The notes under the pieces: model-generated
The model's input: the letters and a program-made list of their open reading frames with translations, nothing else
What the model was told of the DNA's origin: nothing
Databases searched by the model: none
Origin: Belliella kenyensis
Lineage (GTDB): Bacteria > Bacteroidota > Bacteroidia > Cytophagales > Cyclobacteriaceae
Assembly (NCBI RefSeq): GCF_022549675.1
Contig: NZ_JAKZGR010000008.1
Coordinates: 124,001 to 188,000, forward strand
Length of the DNA stretch: 64,000 nucleotides
Direction of reading: 5' to 3'
Shown: positions 7,534-16,401 of the stretch, one piece after another
How positions within the stretch are numbered: position 1 is the first letter of the stretch
How the letters are laid out: each line of letters opens with the position of its first letter
Made by a program: the position numbers and the translations under genes

Positions 7534-9533
7534 TGGAAATATTAAGAAATTATTCTGGAAATGCAATGCTAAACAATGCTTTAATGACCATTGAAGCATT
7601 GGGTAATTTAAAAAGTGTCACAGAAGTTACAACTGATTTACTTTTAAGGCTATATAACGAGAAGGGATTATTGTTGCTTAATAAAAGGTTAAAGAACTAC
7701 ACTATGTTATTCACAAAAAATGGCCCCCTTCACAATGATAAAACAAATGGAGTAAATGTTTATAATAGCTTATTTCAAACCATAATTGAATCTTTTGAAA
7801 ATGAAGGTGAAAGCATTTGTGAAATTTCAGGTTTAAGATTCAACACTCCTTTTGAAAGTATTTATGCAAAGGCATTAAAGAAAGTTGGCTTTACAGAGAA
7901 GGAAATCATAAAAAAGGACACAACTATCAATCGTGGGTGGTTTCCACTTATTGGTGGACTAGGATCAGATGCTCAGGCATTACCTCAAGCTAAATTTGCA
8001 ATTGAAATTCACCCAATTTGCGTTGCAATTTTGCAGTTTTTACCTCTATCATCTTTGATTTATAAAGGAGGAATTTTGTTAGTTGACTCTTCCAATTTTG
8101 AATTTACTAGGAATTTTATTGCTAGTAATGTAAAAGAAGTAGAAAAACGTATTCAAATAACAAGCTCAAAAGATCCTGTCGAAAATATAAAGGAGTTTGC
8201 AAAAGGGAATTACTTATTAAAAGCAATGAAAATTTTGGAGGATAAGGAAATAGAAGATGAATATTCAGATCTGAATCTTTGGAGTTTTTCCAATTCTGGC
8301 ACAGGTGCAAGTTGTGAGATTGAGAGAGTGCCTAATAATTTGATTAAAAAACTTATCAGACTAAGGCAAAACTCTCAAATAACTAATGAATTGATTAATA
8401 TTCTAAACAAAGACAGTCATAGATTTATTGAAGATCTGGAAAACAATCAAGATTGGTATTTACTCTACCCTTCTGTGTTTGGCACAGGAAAAAATAAAGG
8501 AGATTATGAGGGTGTTTCGGTTGCTTTTATGGAGGCATATCACAAAGAAATCCAAAGCCCACAAAAGACCCAATATGCTAGGTATCTAGCATATTTAATT
8601 CAAAAATATAAGTCTGACTCTTTTGCTAAATATATAGGAAAGCGAGATGCATGGCGTGAAAAGGAATTTTCAAATGATCTTTATGCGGTTTTGGTAAAAG
8701 CTACTGAGAATGGAGAGTGGAGCTTATTACATCATATTGATATTCTTGATGATCCGATGCAAGTTCCAATAAGAAACACATTTTACAACATTTTAAAAAT
8801 TGTCCATTTTTATCATTACAAGAACACATTCAGTTACCAATTGCCGGAACTGAGTTACAAAGGCTCAAATACACTCAATGTTTGCAATTGGTTGATAGCT
8901 TTCATCCAACAGGATAAAAGACATGAGACTATTAAAAAAGATTTGCTAAGCTCACAAAAATACCTTTCTGTCAATTATGATAATGTTTTTTATAGAGCAA
9001 TTAATAAAGAGGCCCTAGACTTGGAAAGTATTTTATTTGCCCTTTACGATAAATACTATCGTAGCATTAGAAATGGTTTGAATAGTCTTTTAAGGATTTT
9101 CTTTAGTCAACCCAATCAAGATTATTTTGAAATTAAAGACATAGAAAAATCAAAATATTGGCAAATAGATGATCAGTGTTCTCAATATTTTGACCAATTG
9201 CAAGAATTTGCCAATGACTACCAAGCATATTATTATGAAAAGTATGAAAATAAGGAGATAAGTTCTAAACCTATCCTGAAATTCCAAAATCTTGTAAACA
9301 CAATACCAAATGAAAGCTCAAAATTCCTGATTTGGTTTCATGAAGCTATTGAAAACACCAATAAGTTTTTAAAAGTGGACAATAAAAATATCTCTGAAAA
9401 ATGGGCAGATTCGCTTCTTTATGCACCTAATGGAGAGTACGTACTTTCATTTTCAAAGTTTGCAATCAAGTTTTCATTAATAAAACAGTCACATAAATCT
9501 TTACACAATAATCACAATAATTTAACTAACTAA
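7533..9533 (+). CDS. cas8b1: Type I-B CRISPR Cascade large subunit Cas8b1/Cst1
   Basis: The large subunit of the interference complex recognises the PAM and holds the target DNA. This 666-residue protein matches the Cst1 branch (Tneap type) in its N-terminal half: NYSGNAMLNNALMTIEALG, then INRGWFPLIGGLGSDAQALP and a hydrophobic FAIEIHPICVAILQFLPLSS segment. The C-terminal half is helical and charged, as usual. It is followed 14 bp later by cas7 in the Tneap order cas8-cas7-cas5-cas3. The leader immediately before its ATG is the apparent target of the pseudo-crRNA upstream, so its expression may be self-limited by Cascade. Confidence 0.85.
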   Translation: MEILRNYSGNAMLNNALMTIEALGNLKSVTEVTTDLLLRLYNEKGLLLLNKRLKNYTMLFTKNGPLHNDKTNGVNVYNSLFQTIIESFENEGESICEISGLRFNTPFESIYAKALKKVGFTEKEIIKKDTTINRGWFPLIGGLGSDAQALPQAKFAIEIHPICVAILQFLPLSSLIYKGGILLVDSSNFEFTRNFIASNVKEVEKRIQITSSKDPVENIKEFAKGNYLLKAMKILEDKEIEDEYSDLNLWSFSNSGTGASCEIERVPNNLIKKLIRLRQNSQITNELINILNKDSHRFIEDLENNQDWYLLYPSVFGTGKNKGDYEGVSVAFMEAYHKEIQSPQKTQYARYLAYLIQKYKSDSFAKYIGKRDAWREKEFSNDLYAVLVKATENGEWSLLHHIDILDDPMQVPIRNTFYNILKIVHFYHYKNTFSYQLPELSYKGSNTLNVCNWLIAFIQQDKRHETIKKDLLSSQKYLSVNYDNVFYRAINKEALDLESILFALYDKYYRSIRNGLNSLLRIFFSQPNQDYFEIKDIEKSKYWQIDDQCSQYFDQLQEFANDYQAYYYEKYENKEISSKPILKFQNLVNTIPNESSKFLIWFHEAIENTNKFLKVDNKNISEKWADSLLYAPNGEYVLSFSKFAIKFSLIKQSHKSLHNNHNNLTN

Positions 9534-9547
9534 TAAATTCTTATTTT

Positions 9548-10573
9548 ATGGCAACATTAAAAAACATAACCGGAGCAATATTGATTGATGCCACTGCTGC
9601 ATTCTTAAATGGAGCTGGTTTAGGATCAGGTGAGGACAAAAACAAAGTTATTCCTAAAACCTTCAGAGAAAAGGTAAATGGAAGAGCCGAAGAAGTCCCA
9701 TATGTATCAGCTCAATCTTGGAGAAGGTGGCTAAGAGACACTACAAACGAAGAGAATAATTGGAATCCTAGTGAATTGAGGGCAATTAAGCAATCAGCCA
9801 AGGGTTCTACAAGTAAAATAGCAACAGAATTGAATCCTGTCGATTTTCCAGAAGATGATATATTTGGTTATATGAAAAGTGGTGATAATTCGGAGGAAAG
9901 CATTCAGCGCACATCTCCATTTAAAAGTTCGATACTTAAAGGAATAAGAAACATGAGAGTGATGAATAACGATGAGGCCTTTGTTCATCTTAATGAAGGA
10001 AGCCCTCTTCCATATTCTACTCGTTTTTATTCGACACATTTAGAAGGCTTTTTCAATCTAGAATATTACCGTCTTGGGGTATATGATAACCTTGGAAGTC
10101 ATCAGGAATTGTCAAAAGATTTGTTGGAAAAGCATGCAGATAAATTTCAAATATCAGATTTGACAAATTCGAAACATAAAAGATTCACTCTTAAAAATGG
10201 GGAAGAAATCAGGAAAAAACATGCTACCGGACTATTGAAGGGATTGGCATTTTTACGTGGAGGGGCGAAACAAGCCGCTTTCGGATCTGACGTTACACCA
10301 AAAGTTTTGATTTTAGCTGGGATGGAATCAGCAAATCCTGTATTTAATAATTTATTCATTGGGACGGGAGAAAAACCTGCTTTAAATATTGAAGCATTGA
10401 AACAAATTGAACAAGATTTTAAGGATAAATTAGCCACACCAATTTATATTGGAATTCGTTCAGGATACCTACAAAACGAATCTGAAGTAAAAGAAATAGG
10501 AGATGGTTTCATAGTAGATTCTCCTCAGGGAATCGCAACTAAGTTTACAGAAAAGTACTTAAAAAATGGATAA
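9548..10573 (+). CDS. cas7: Type I-B Cascade backbone protein Cas7 (Cst2/DevR family)
   Basis: Cas7 polymerises along the crRNA spacer. The 341-residue protein has the DevR/Cst2 signature: MATLKNITGAILIDATAAFLNGAG, then SAQSWRRWLRDT where the partner strand and thumb region begin, and HATGLLKGLAFLRGGAKQA in the second half. A C-terminal strand IYIGIRSGYLQNESE closes the RRM-like fold. It sits 14 bp after cas8b1 and overlaps cas5 by 8 bp, consistent with tight translational coupling. Confidence 0.9.
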   Translation: MATLKNITGAILIDATAAFLNGAGLGSGEDKNKVIPKTFREKVNGRAEEVPYVSAQSWRRWLRDTTNEENNWNPSELRAIKQSAKGSTSKIATELNPVDFPEDDIFGYMKSGDNSEESIQRTSPFKSSILKGIRNMRVMNNDEAFVHLNEGSPLPYSTRFYSTHLEGFFNLEYYRLGVYDNLGSHQELSKDLLEKHADKFQISDLTNSKHKRFTLKNGEEIRKKHATGLLKGLAFLRGGAKQAAFGSDVTPKVLILAGMESANPVFNNLFIGTGEKPALNIEALKQIEQDFKDKLATPIYIGIRSGYLQNESEVKEIGDGFIVDSPQGIATKFTEKYLKNG

Positions 10574-11237
10574 GGCACTAGAAGTTCGCTTTTCGGGTTG
10601 GACTGCTACACCTCGTATGCCGTTTATATTATCTGGTAATGCCGTCTGTATGTCCGTACCATCTTATTCATTACTCTTAGGTCTAATTGGCTGTTGTTTG
10701 GGAAGATTAGTTACATCAGATGAAGTAAAAATTGGTTTCAATTATTCCTTTGATACTGTCGGGAAAGACTTAGAAACACGTCAAAGGCTCGAATATGATG
10801 GAAAAAAAGTAAAATCGCACAGTAAGGGAACTGATGCATATTCGAGGGAATTTCATGTTGCCCCACAGCTTACCATTTGGCTGAATCGAATTGATTGGGA
10901 AAACTATTTCAATAACCCTGTGGGAACCCCATCATTAGGTCGCTCTCAGGATATTCTTAAGATTGAAAGTGTTCAAATAGTGGAAATCAAATCAGTTACC
11001 AAAGCGACCATTTCAGGCACTATGATACCATTTAGTTCTGATTTGAAAGCAGGAGGACAACTGGTGCAATTAGCTGAAGCTTACCAAGAAAGTAATGATG
11101 TAGGCGGAGGAAGAAAAGCCACTAATACAAGGATTTTTATGGCTATTCCTCCAGATAATGAATCAATATTGAATATTCAAAATCTATATCAAACTCAAGG
11201 AAGCGATATTCAAAGTTTTTACTTTCATCAATTTTAA
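10566..11237 (+). CDS. cas5: Type I-B Cascade subunit Cas5 (Cas5t)
   Basis: Cas5 caps the 5' tag of the crRNA. This 223-residue protein has the typical opening strand and loop (LEVRFSGWTATPRMPFILSG) followed by the helix PSYSLLLGLIGCCLGR, which matches the conserved P-S-P/Y-S-x-L-x-G-L-x-G pattern of Cas5. Its start lies inside the end of cas7, and cas3 begins one base after its stop, so all four effector genes appear to be one operon. Confidence 0.88.
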   Translation: MDKALEVRFSGWTATPRMPFILSGNAVCMSVPSYSLLLGLIGCCLGRLVTSDEVKIGFNYSFDTVGKDLETRQRLEYDGKKVKSHSKGTDAYSREFHVAPQLTIWLNRIDWENYFNNPVGTPSLGRSQDILKIESVQIVEIKSVTKATISGTMIPFSSDLKAGGQLVQLAEAYQESNDVGGGRKATNTRIFMAIPPDNESILNIQNLYQTQGSDIQSFYFHQF

Positions 11238-11238
11238 A

Positions 11239-13512
11239 ATGAAAGATTTCTTTGATAGCATTTATGCCAAAAGTGATGGGCAAACTACTCTTGAAATGCA
11301 TACGTGGCATGTCATTAAAGCAGGAGAAAATCTGCTTGAACGTTTGCCTTTTGACCCTGTTGAAAAGGACTTTTGGAAAGAAAAGCTCTACCGAAGTGCT
11401 GTTTTACATGACTTAGGAAAAGTTCATAAAGAATTTCAAAGACGTTTGCAAGGTGCAAAAGATGTAGGTTTACGCCATGAAATACTTTCTCTTTGGTTTT
11501 GTGAAAATTTCTTAGAAATACCTGATGATGAAATGTTTGCCATTGCAACACATCACAAAGGCATTATTCCTCATTTAGATTCTTCAGGTAGATTAAATAA
11601 AGGAAACCTGACTTATGAAATTGAGAATGCAGTAAATATTGATGGCGAATCAATAAATGCAGAAAAGTTAAGTTATTGGCTAGCATTGTTTGGATTAAAT
11701 TATGAAATGCAAGACAAAAAAAATCATTTACAAATAAGTAAAAAGTGGGTTAAGATTCTTCATCACAGATTGCAAAAAGAGTCGATTGAATCTCATGATT
11801 ATTTAAGTCGCTTTTCACTAATGCGTGCATTATTGATTGCATCTGATCATATTGGTTCGGCTCGATTAGAGAATGATTTACCAACTTACAAAGAAATCTA
11901 TTTAAAAGATTTTCAACCTCGTGACAAATGTGGAGAATATCTTTCATTTAGAGGTTTTCAAGAAAAACTCCAAAATATACAATCTGATGTGATTTTGCAT
12001 GCTCCAACTGGATCTGGGAAAACAGAGGCAGCCTTGAGTTGGGTTTTCGCTAATCAACAAAAGAATGTACGTCTTTTATATCTTCTACCTTATACTGCAA
12101 GCATCAATGCAATGGTAAAAAGATTGCAGAATATATTTGGAAAAGAAAGGGTGACAGCCCTGCACTCAAAGACCCTTGACTTTTTTTATGAGCAATTGTC
12201 CGAAGAAGTTTCAAATGACGAAACAATTGATTATAAAAAATTAGAGATGGAGGCAAGATCAAAAAAGTCTCTTTCATCCGAGCTTTTTTACCCAGTAAAA
12301 GTAGCTACTTTACATCAGATACTCAAAACATCACTAAAGGGCAAGGGTTGGGAATTGTCCTTGTATGACTACAAAAATGCGCTCTTTATCATTGATGAAT
12401 TTCACACATACAATGCTCTACTTACAGGTTTGCTTTTAGCAAGTATTAAGCTATTCCGACGATTATTTAATGCTAGATTTTTCTTCATGTCTGCTACAAT
12501 CCCGGATTTTATGTTGAAAAATATTATTGATGAAGTTTTTGAAGGAGATGAAAGCAAATTAATTCGTCCGAATTCTATGATTGAAAGTGATCGAATGATA
12601 CTTGACCGCAAAAGACATACTTTGTATTGCCAAGCAGATACGACAATTCGAGATAAAATAGATTTGATTAAGCAATTCTTAAATGAAGATAAAAGTGTTT
12701 TGGTAATTGTTAATAATGTAAAGACAGCTCAACAGCTTGTTGAGGAAATTAATCACAAAAAAGGAAGTGATGTGGCACTACTTCATAGCGGATTCCATAA
12801 GAAAGGCAGGAACGAAATTGAGAAAAGAATTACCAATGATGATCAAAATAAAAGACCAAAACTTCTTATTGCCACACAAGCAGTTGAAGTAAGTCTTGAT
12901 ATTGATTATGATGTAGCTTTTATTGAAAATGCCCCAATAGATGCGCTTATCCAAAGATTTGGCAGGGTAAATAGAGCTGGTAATAAAGATTTGGCTCCTG
13001 TATATTTATTTAAAAATATTATTGGCATTACCAAATATTTTTATGACGAAGAAGTACTAAAAAACACATGGGATTACTTGTCGATTTTGGATAATAAAAA
13101 GCTTTCCGAGAATGATTTAACTACTGTTTGTAATCAAGTATATGATAATGGGTACAACGAGAATCAGCAAAAAGACTATGAGCTAGGATTACGAAACAGT
13201 ACCATCCAAAATTTTGAAACAGATTGGACTGCGGGAGATTGGAACAATTGGATTGAAGATGCACTAGAGCAAAATAACCAAAAAACTGAAATATTGTGCG
13301 CTAATCTTATTGATGAATTTATAGAACTTAAGAATGAGAAACGTTTTATTGAAGCTAATCAATTATTAGTTCAAGTATATTATTATGAACTCAGAGGGAC
13401 ACATTTCAAAAAAGATGAAAAATTGAATACGACAATAGCCTATGATTTTCAATACAATGAATTAACTGGCTATAAGGTCATAAAAAAAAATCTTGACATT
13501 CAATTTCTATAA
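11239..13512 (+). CDS. cas3: CRISPR helicase-nuclease Cas3 (HD domain fused to helicase)
   Basis: Cas3 is recruited by Cascade and degrades target DNA. The 757-residue protein carries an N-terminal HD nuclease (HTWHVIKAGENLLE, AVLHDLGKVHKEFQRR, ATHHKGI) and a superfamily 2 helicase: Walker A APTGSGKTEAAL, motif II IIDEFH (DEFH rather than DExD), motif III MSATIPD, and motif VI RFGRVNRAG. This HD-then-helicase order is normal for type I. It starts one base after the cas5 stop. A 107-bp gap separates it from the next gene, which is not a known cas family. Confidence 0.95.
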   Translation: MKDFFDSIYAKSDGQTTLEMHTWHVIKAGENLLERLPFDPVEKDFWKEKLYRSAVLHDLGKVHKEFQRRLQGAKDVGLRHEILSLWFCENFLEIPDDEMFAIATHHKGIIPHLDSSGRLNKGNLTYEIENAVNIDGESINAEKLSYWLALFGLNYEMQDKKNHLQISKKWVKILHHRLQKESIESHDYLSRFSLMRALLIASDHIGSARLENDLPTYKEIYLKDFQPRDKCGEYLSFRGFQEKLQNIQSDVILHAPTGSGKTEAALSWVFANQQKNVRLLYLLPYTASINAMVKRLQNIFGKERVTALHSKTLDFFYEQLSEEVSNDETIDYKKLEMEARSKKSLSSELFYPVKVATLHQILKTSLKGKGWELSLYDYKNALFIIDEFHTYNALLTGLLLASIKLFRRLFNARFFFMSATIPDFMLKNIIDEVFEGDESKLIRPNSMIESDRMILDRKRHTLYCQADTTIRDKIDLIKQFLNEDKSVLVIVNNVKTAQQLVEEINHKKGSDVALLHSGFHKKGRNEIEKRITNDDQNKRPKLLIATQAVEVSLDIDYDVAFIENAPIDALIQRFGRVNRAGNKDLAPVYLFKNIIGITKYFYDEEVLKNTWDYLSILDNKKLSENDLTTVCNQVYDNGYNENQQKDYELGLRNSTIQNFETDWTAGDWNNWIEDALEQNNQKTEILCANLIDEFIELKNEKRFIEANQLLVQVYYYELRGTHFKKDEKLNTTIAYDFQYNELTGYKVIKKNLDIQFL

Positions 13513-13619
13513 TTTAATTATTGAAAATCAATACTTAACATTGCTATTATTCGAATTGAAAATTGTTCTTTCTGCTTTTTCAATCTTGAAAAAGCGATTT
13601 TTGAACGTGTCAGTATTAA

Positions 13620-15047
13620 ATGAAAAATAAAATAAAATCTCCCATGTTTGACCAATTCTTCCAGCAAGCTTCCGATCAGCTCAAACTTTCATTTCTCAAC
13701 ACCATACTTGAGCAAGATGAGCAGCTTAAAGAACAATTTATCAACTTTTATCTCAAGCCTAAGGATAAGCAGTTGGCGCTGACGGTGACAGACCCAGGTG
13801 ATTTTATACTGGCCAGTAAGGATTTGATCAAAACAGATCTTGAATCCATCAAATTTGATGAACTGGATTGGAATGACTATGAACTTGCTCATAGTGGATA
13901 TATTCCAGAACATGAAGCACTGGAAGAAATGGCTGAGGAAGAGATCAGTAGGGTCATCGGCATTCATGTAGCCGAAGTAGAAAGGTATTGCTCAATTAAA
14001 CATTTCGATTTGGCTTTTTTATACATGATCAGTATTTATAAAGCATGTTTGGATGCTAAGCTCAACGAGGATTACTACGAAGTCCCAGATCCTTCCCTGA
14101 CGATGCTCAATGCATTTGAAAATCATTTAGAAAGCTTTCTTCCGATCTTCAAGGCAATACAAATTCCCGAAGATCAGCTCTACACCATTGCAACTGTTCT
14201 TTTTGATCAGCATACTGAATTAGATGATGAAGATTCCAGTTTTCTGTTGTTTTTTGAGGCATGTTTATACAGCCTAATTCATTCTGGCTCGGAAGCGAGT
14301 ATCCTACTTGATGTCATAGAAGAGAAAAACAAAGCGACACATTTGCCCTGGTTGTACACCGAACTACATAAAAAAATTGGAGGAATTGAAAGCTACGAGA
14401 AAGCCGCCTTGAAGTATTACCAATCAAGTGTACACCTGGCACTCGATCTTTTGGACCTATACAAATCTACTGACAGCAACAAGTTCAGGAACATCGCCAA
14501 GCAATTATGGAATAATGGATTATTTCGTCAAGAAAGTGCCGAACTGTATTTTGATGTTCTCAATCCAAATGAAGACCCAAGCTTATACCTAGAGGTCACA
14601 CTTCACCTGATTAAGTGGAACTTTTCCAAAAAATATTACAAAATCATCCAAGAGCTAATGAAAGAGGAGGATCGGATGATGTATTTGAAAACACTCCAAA
14701 ACGATCACCCTGCGTACATCACAGCGTTATGTATGGAAGGAAAAATTAATGGAGCACTTTTACATGCCCTCCATCATACAAACAGGTGGAACATCGTCGA
14801 AACAATGACTCCTTGCTTAGAACATGCTCCAGAGCAAGCTATTGTCATCCTTGGACAAAAGGTAGAAGAACTCCTTCTCGACGAGCGAGGAAGAAATTTC
14901 TACGCAAGAGTAGCCACAATACTAAAAATTGCTAAAGATATATCAGCTATTCAGCTTCAAACTGAAGTGCTGATAAATAGAATAGTCTATGCCAACGGTC
15001 GCTTGAGTGCGTTAAAAGGTGAATTGAGAGTCGTTGGTGTAATTTAA
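13620..15047 (+). CDS. Uncharacterised helical-repeat protein inside the cas operon
   Basis: A 475-residue soluble protein with no signal peptide. It is almost entirely alpha-helical, with degenerate helix-pair repeats from about residue 120 to the end (FDLAFLYMISIYKACLDA, YEKAALKYYQSSVHLALDL, KYYKIIQELMKEEDRMMYLK, EQAIVILGQKVEELLLDERG). This recalls TPR-like solenoids, including those found beside SWIM zinc-finger proteins, but no Zn-binding or catalytic motif is visible. It lies between cas3 and cas4 in the same orientation, which suggests a role with the CRISPR system or a passenger gene. No function is claimed. Confidence 0.75.
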   Translation: MKNKIKSPMFDQFFQQASDQLKLSFLNTILEQDEQLKEQFINFYLKPKDKQLALTVTDPGDFILASKDLIKTDLESIKFDELDWNDYELAHSGYIPEHEALEEMAEEEISRVIGIHVAEVERYCSIKHFDLAFLYMISIYKACLDAKLNEDYYEVPDPSLTMLNAFENHLESFLPIFKAIQIPEDQLYTIATVLFDQHTELDDEDSSFLLFFEACLYSLIHSGSEASILLDVIEEKNKATHLPWLYTELHKKIGGIESYEKAALKYYQSSVHLALDLLDLYKSTDSNKFRNIAKQLWNNGLFRQESAELYFDVLNPNEDPSLYLEVTLHLIKWNFSKKYYKIIQELMKEEDRMMYLKTLQNDHPAYITALCMEGKINGALLHALHHTNRWNIVETMTPCLEHAPEQAIVILGQKVEELLLDERGRNFYARVATILKIAKDISAIQLQTEVLINRIVYANGRLSALKGELRVVGVI

Positions 15048-15299
15048 TTTGACAACATGCGCAATTGCGGATTTCAAATATGACTTAAAAATAAGAATCC
15101 TGAAATCACTTTAGATAACATTAAAACGTTTTTTCAAAACAACGTTTTACCGCTAAATTGTTAAATAGAAAAAACATTCCTAGAAAGGCATATGATTAAA
15201 ATTGAAATGAACAAAATGCTTTTATCATTGCAGACCAATATCAAAATTGGCCATAAAAACAAAATTCCTCTTTGGTTATTCGGCTTTCTTTATTAACCC

Positions 15300-15815
15300 A
15301 TGAACATCACCGGAACACATATCGCCTACCTCCATACTTGCTATAGGAAACTTTGGCTATTTGCCAATGGAATCCAAATGGAACATACCTCTCAAATAGT
15401 GGCAGAAGGAAAATTGATTTCTGAAACGACCTATTTAGATAGAGCCAGAAAATACACCGAATTAGAATTGGACGGTATCAAAATCGATTACTATGACGCC
15501 AAAAACAAGGTGATTCACGAAGTAAAAAAGACTGATAAGTTGGAGCAGGCTCATTTTGCTCAAGTCAAGTATTATCTATATGTTTTGCTGAAAAACGGAA
15601 TTCACGGGGCTTCTGCAATCTTGGAATATCCAAAAATGAAACAAAAAGAGATCGTAGAATGGGAAGAAGGAGACAAAGAAAAAGTAGAAAATTGGGTTTC
15701 TGAAAGTTCTGAAATCATCCACAAAGACAACTGCCCTCCCTTGCTGAAGAAAACAATTTGTAAGAAATGCAGCTATTTTGATTTTTGCTATGCGGGGGAA
15801 GGTGGGATTGATTGA
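15300..15815 (+). CDS. cas4: CRISPR adaptation nuclease Cas4
   Basis: Cas4 trims prespacers and helps define PAM and orientation. The 171-residue protein has the RecB-like core: ITGTHIAYLHTCYRKLWLF with the first iron-sulfur cysteine, Asp in YYDAKNKVIHEVKKT forming the D-ExK nuclease motif, and a C-terminal cysteine triplet (CKKCSYFDFCYAG). The length fits the family. It is followed by a 25-bp tandem repeat and a four-helix-bundle gene before cas1, rather than directly by cas1 as is usual. Confidence 0.93.
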   Translation: MNITGTHIAYLHTCYRKLWLFANGIQMEHTSQIVAEGKLISETTYLDRARKYTELELDGIKIDYYDAKNKVIHEVKKTDKLEQAHFAQVKYYLYVLLKNGIHGASAILEYPKMKQKEIVEWEEGDKEKVENWVSESSEIIHKDNCPPLLKKTICKKCSYFDFCYAGEGGID

Positions 15816-15829
15816 AAGAGATTGAGCTG

Positions 15830-15889
15830 AGATTGAGAGAAGAAGATTGATTGGAGATTGAGAGAAGAAGATTGATTGGAGATTGAGGG
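15830..15889 (+). repeat. 25-bp tandem repeat, 2.4 copies
   Basis: Two exact copies of a 25-bp unit starting AGATTGAGAGAAGAAGATTG (15830-15854, 15855-15879) and a partial third. The tract begins just after cas4 and merges into other GATTGA-rich sequence before the next gene. Confidence 0.85.
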
Positions 15890-15947
15890 AAACTGAATTG
15901 AAATTGATAGTAAGAGATTGTGGGGAAATTGGAAAAATATATGGGAT

Positions 15948-16316
15948 ATGAAGAATAGTAATTGGGTACTGTATAAAATTGAGGTGAGAGACCGGCTGAG
16001 AAAATTTGCCTTAGGTATTTTAGCCCTCTCTGATAATTACCCGAAATCTGCCAGGGGAAATGTCATCAATTATCAACTTACCAAGTCAGGTACGTCTATG
16101 TATGCCAATTACAGGGCAGCTTTGAGAGCACGTTCAAAAGCAGAGTTTTTCAGTAAACTTTCGATAGTTGTTGAGGAAGCAGATGAGACTGAAATGTGGT
16201 TGGAATTACTGATTACATCGGGAATTTTAGAAAATGAAAACACCAAAACTTTGCACCTAGAAAGTACTGAATTATTAAAAATCTTAGCAAACATGCGAAA
16301 AAACGTCTCCACATAA
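15948..16316 (+). CDS. Four-helix-bundle protein (S23/Avd-like), copy 1 in the adaptation operon
   Basis: The ATG at 15948 is preferred over an upstream TTG at 15918. The ~122-residue protein matches the 23S-rRNA intervening-sequence/Avd-like four-helix-bundle family: DNYPKSARGNVINYQLTKSG, TSMYANYRAALRARSKAEFF, then SIVVEEADETEMWLELL. Family members are basic, form pentameric barrels and include the Avd accessory protein of diversity-generating retroelements. A molecular role here is unknown. It lies between cas4 and cas1, and a second copy lies between cas1 and cas2. Confidence 0.85.
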   Translation: MKNSNWVLYKIEVRDRLRKFALGILALSDNYPKSARGNVINYQLTKSGTSMYANYRAALRARSKAEFFSKLSIVVEEADETEMWLELLITSGILENENTKTLHLESTELLKILANMRKNVST

Positions 16317-16401
16317 AACCACAAATTCCCATTGTGATCAATCTATTTCAATCCTATCAATCTATTTCAATCTTATCCAATCCAATCAATCTTCCCAACC
16401 C

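Noticed and set aside
14381-14391. Another exact AGGAATTGAAA, matching the repeat 3' end, within the gene at 13620-15047
   Set aside because: It lies in a coding sequence, with no second pseudo-repeat or targeting spacer next to it. It shows that the 11-mer alone can occur by chance in AT-rich DNA. The case for the cas8b1 element rests on the combination, not on this motif.
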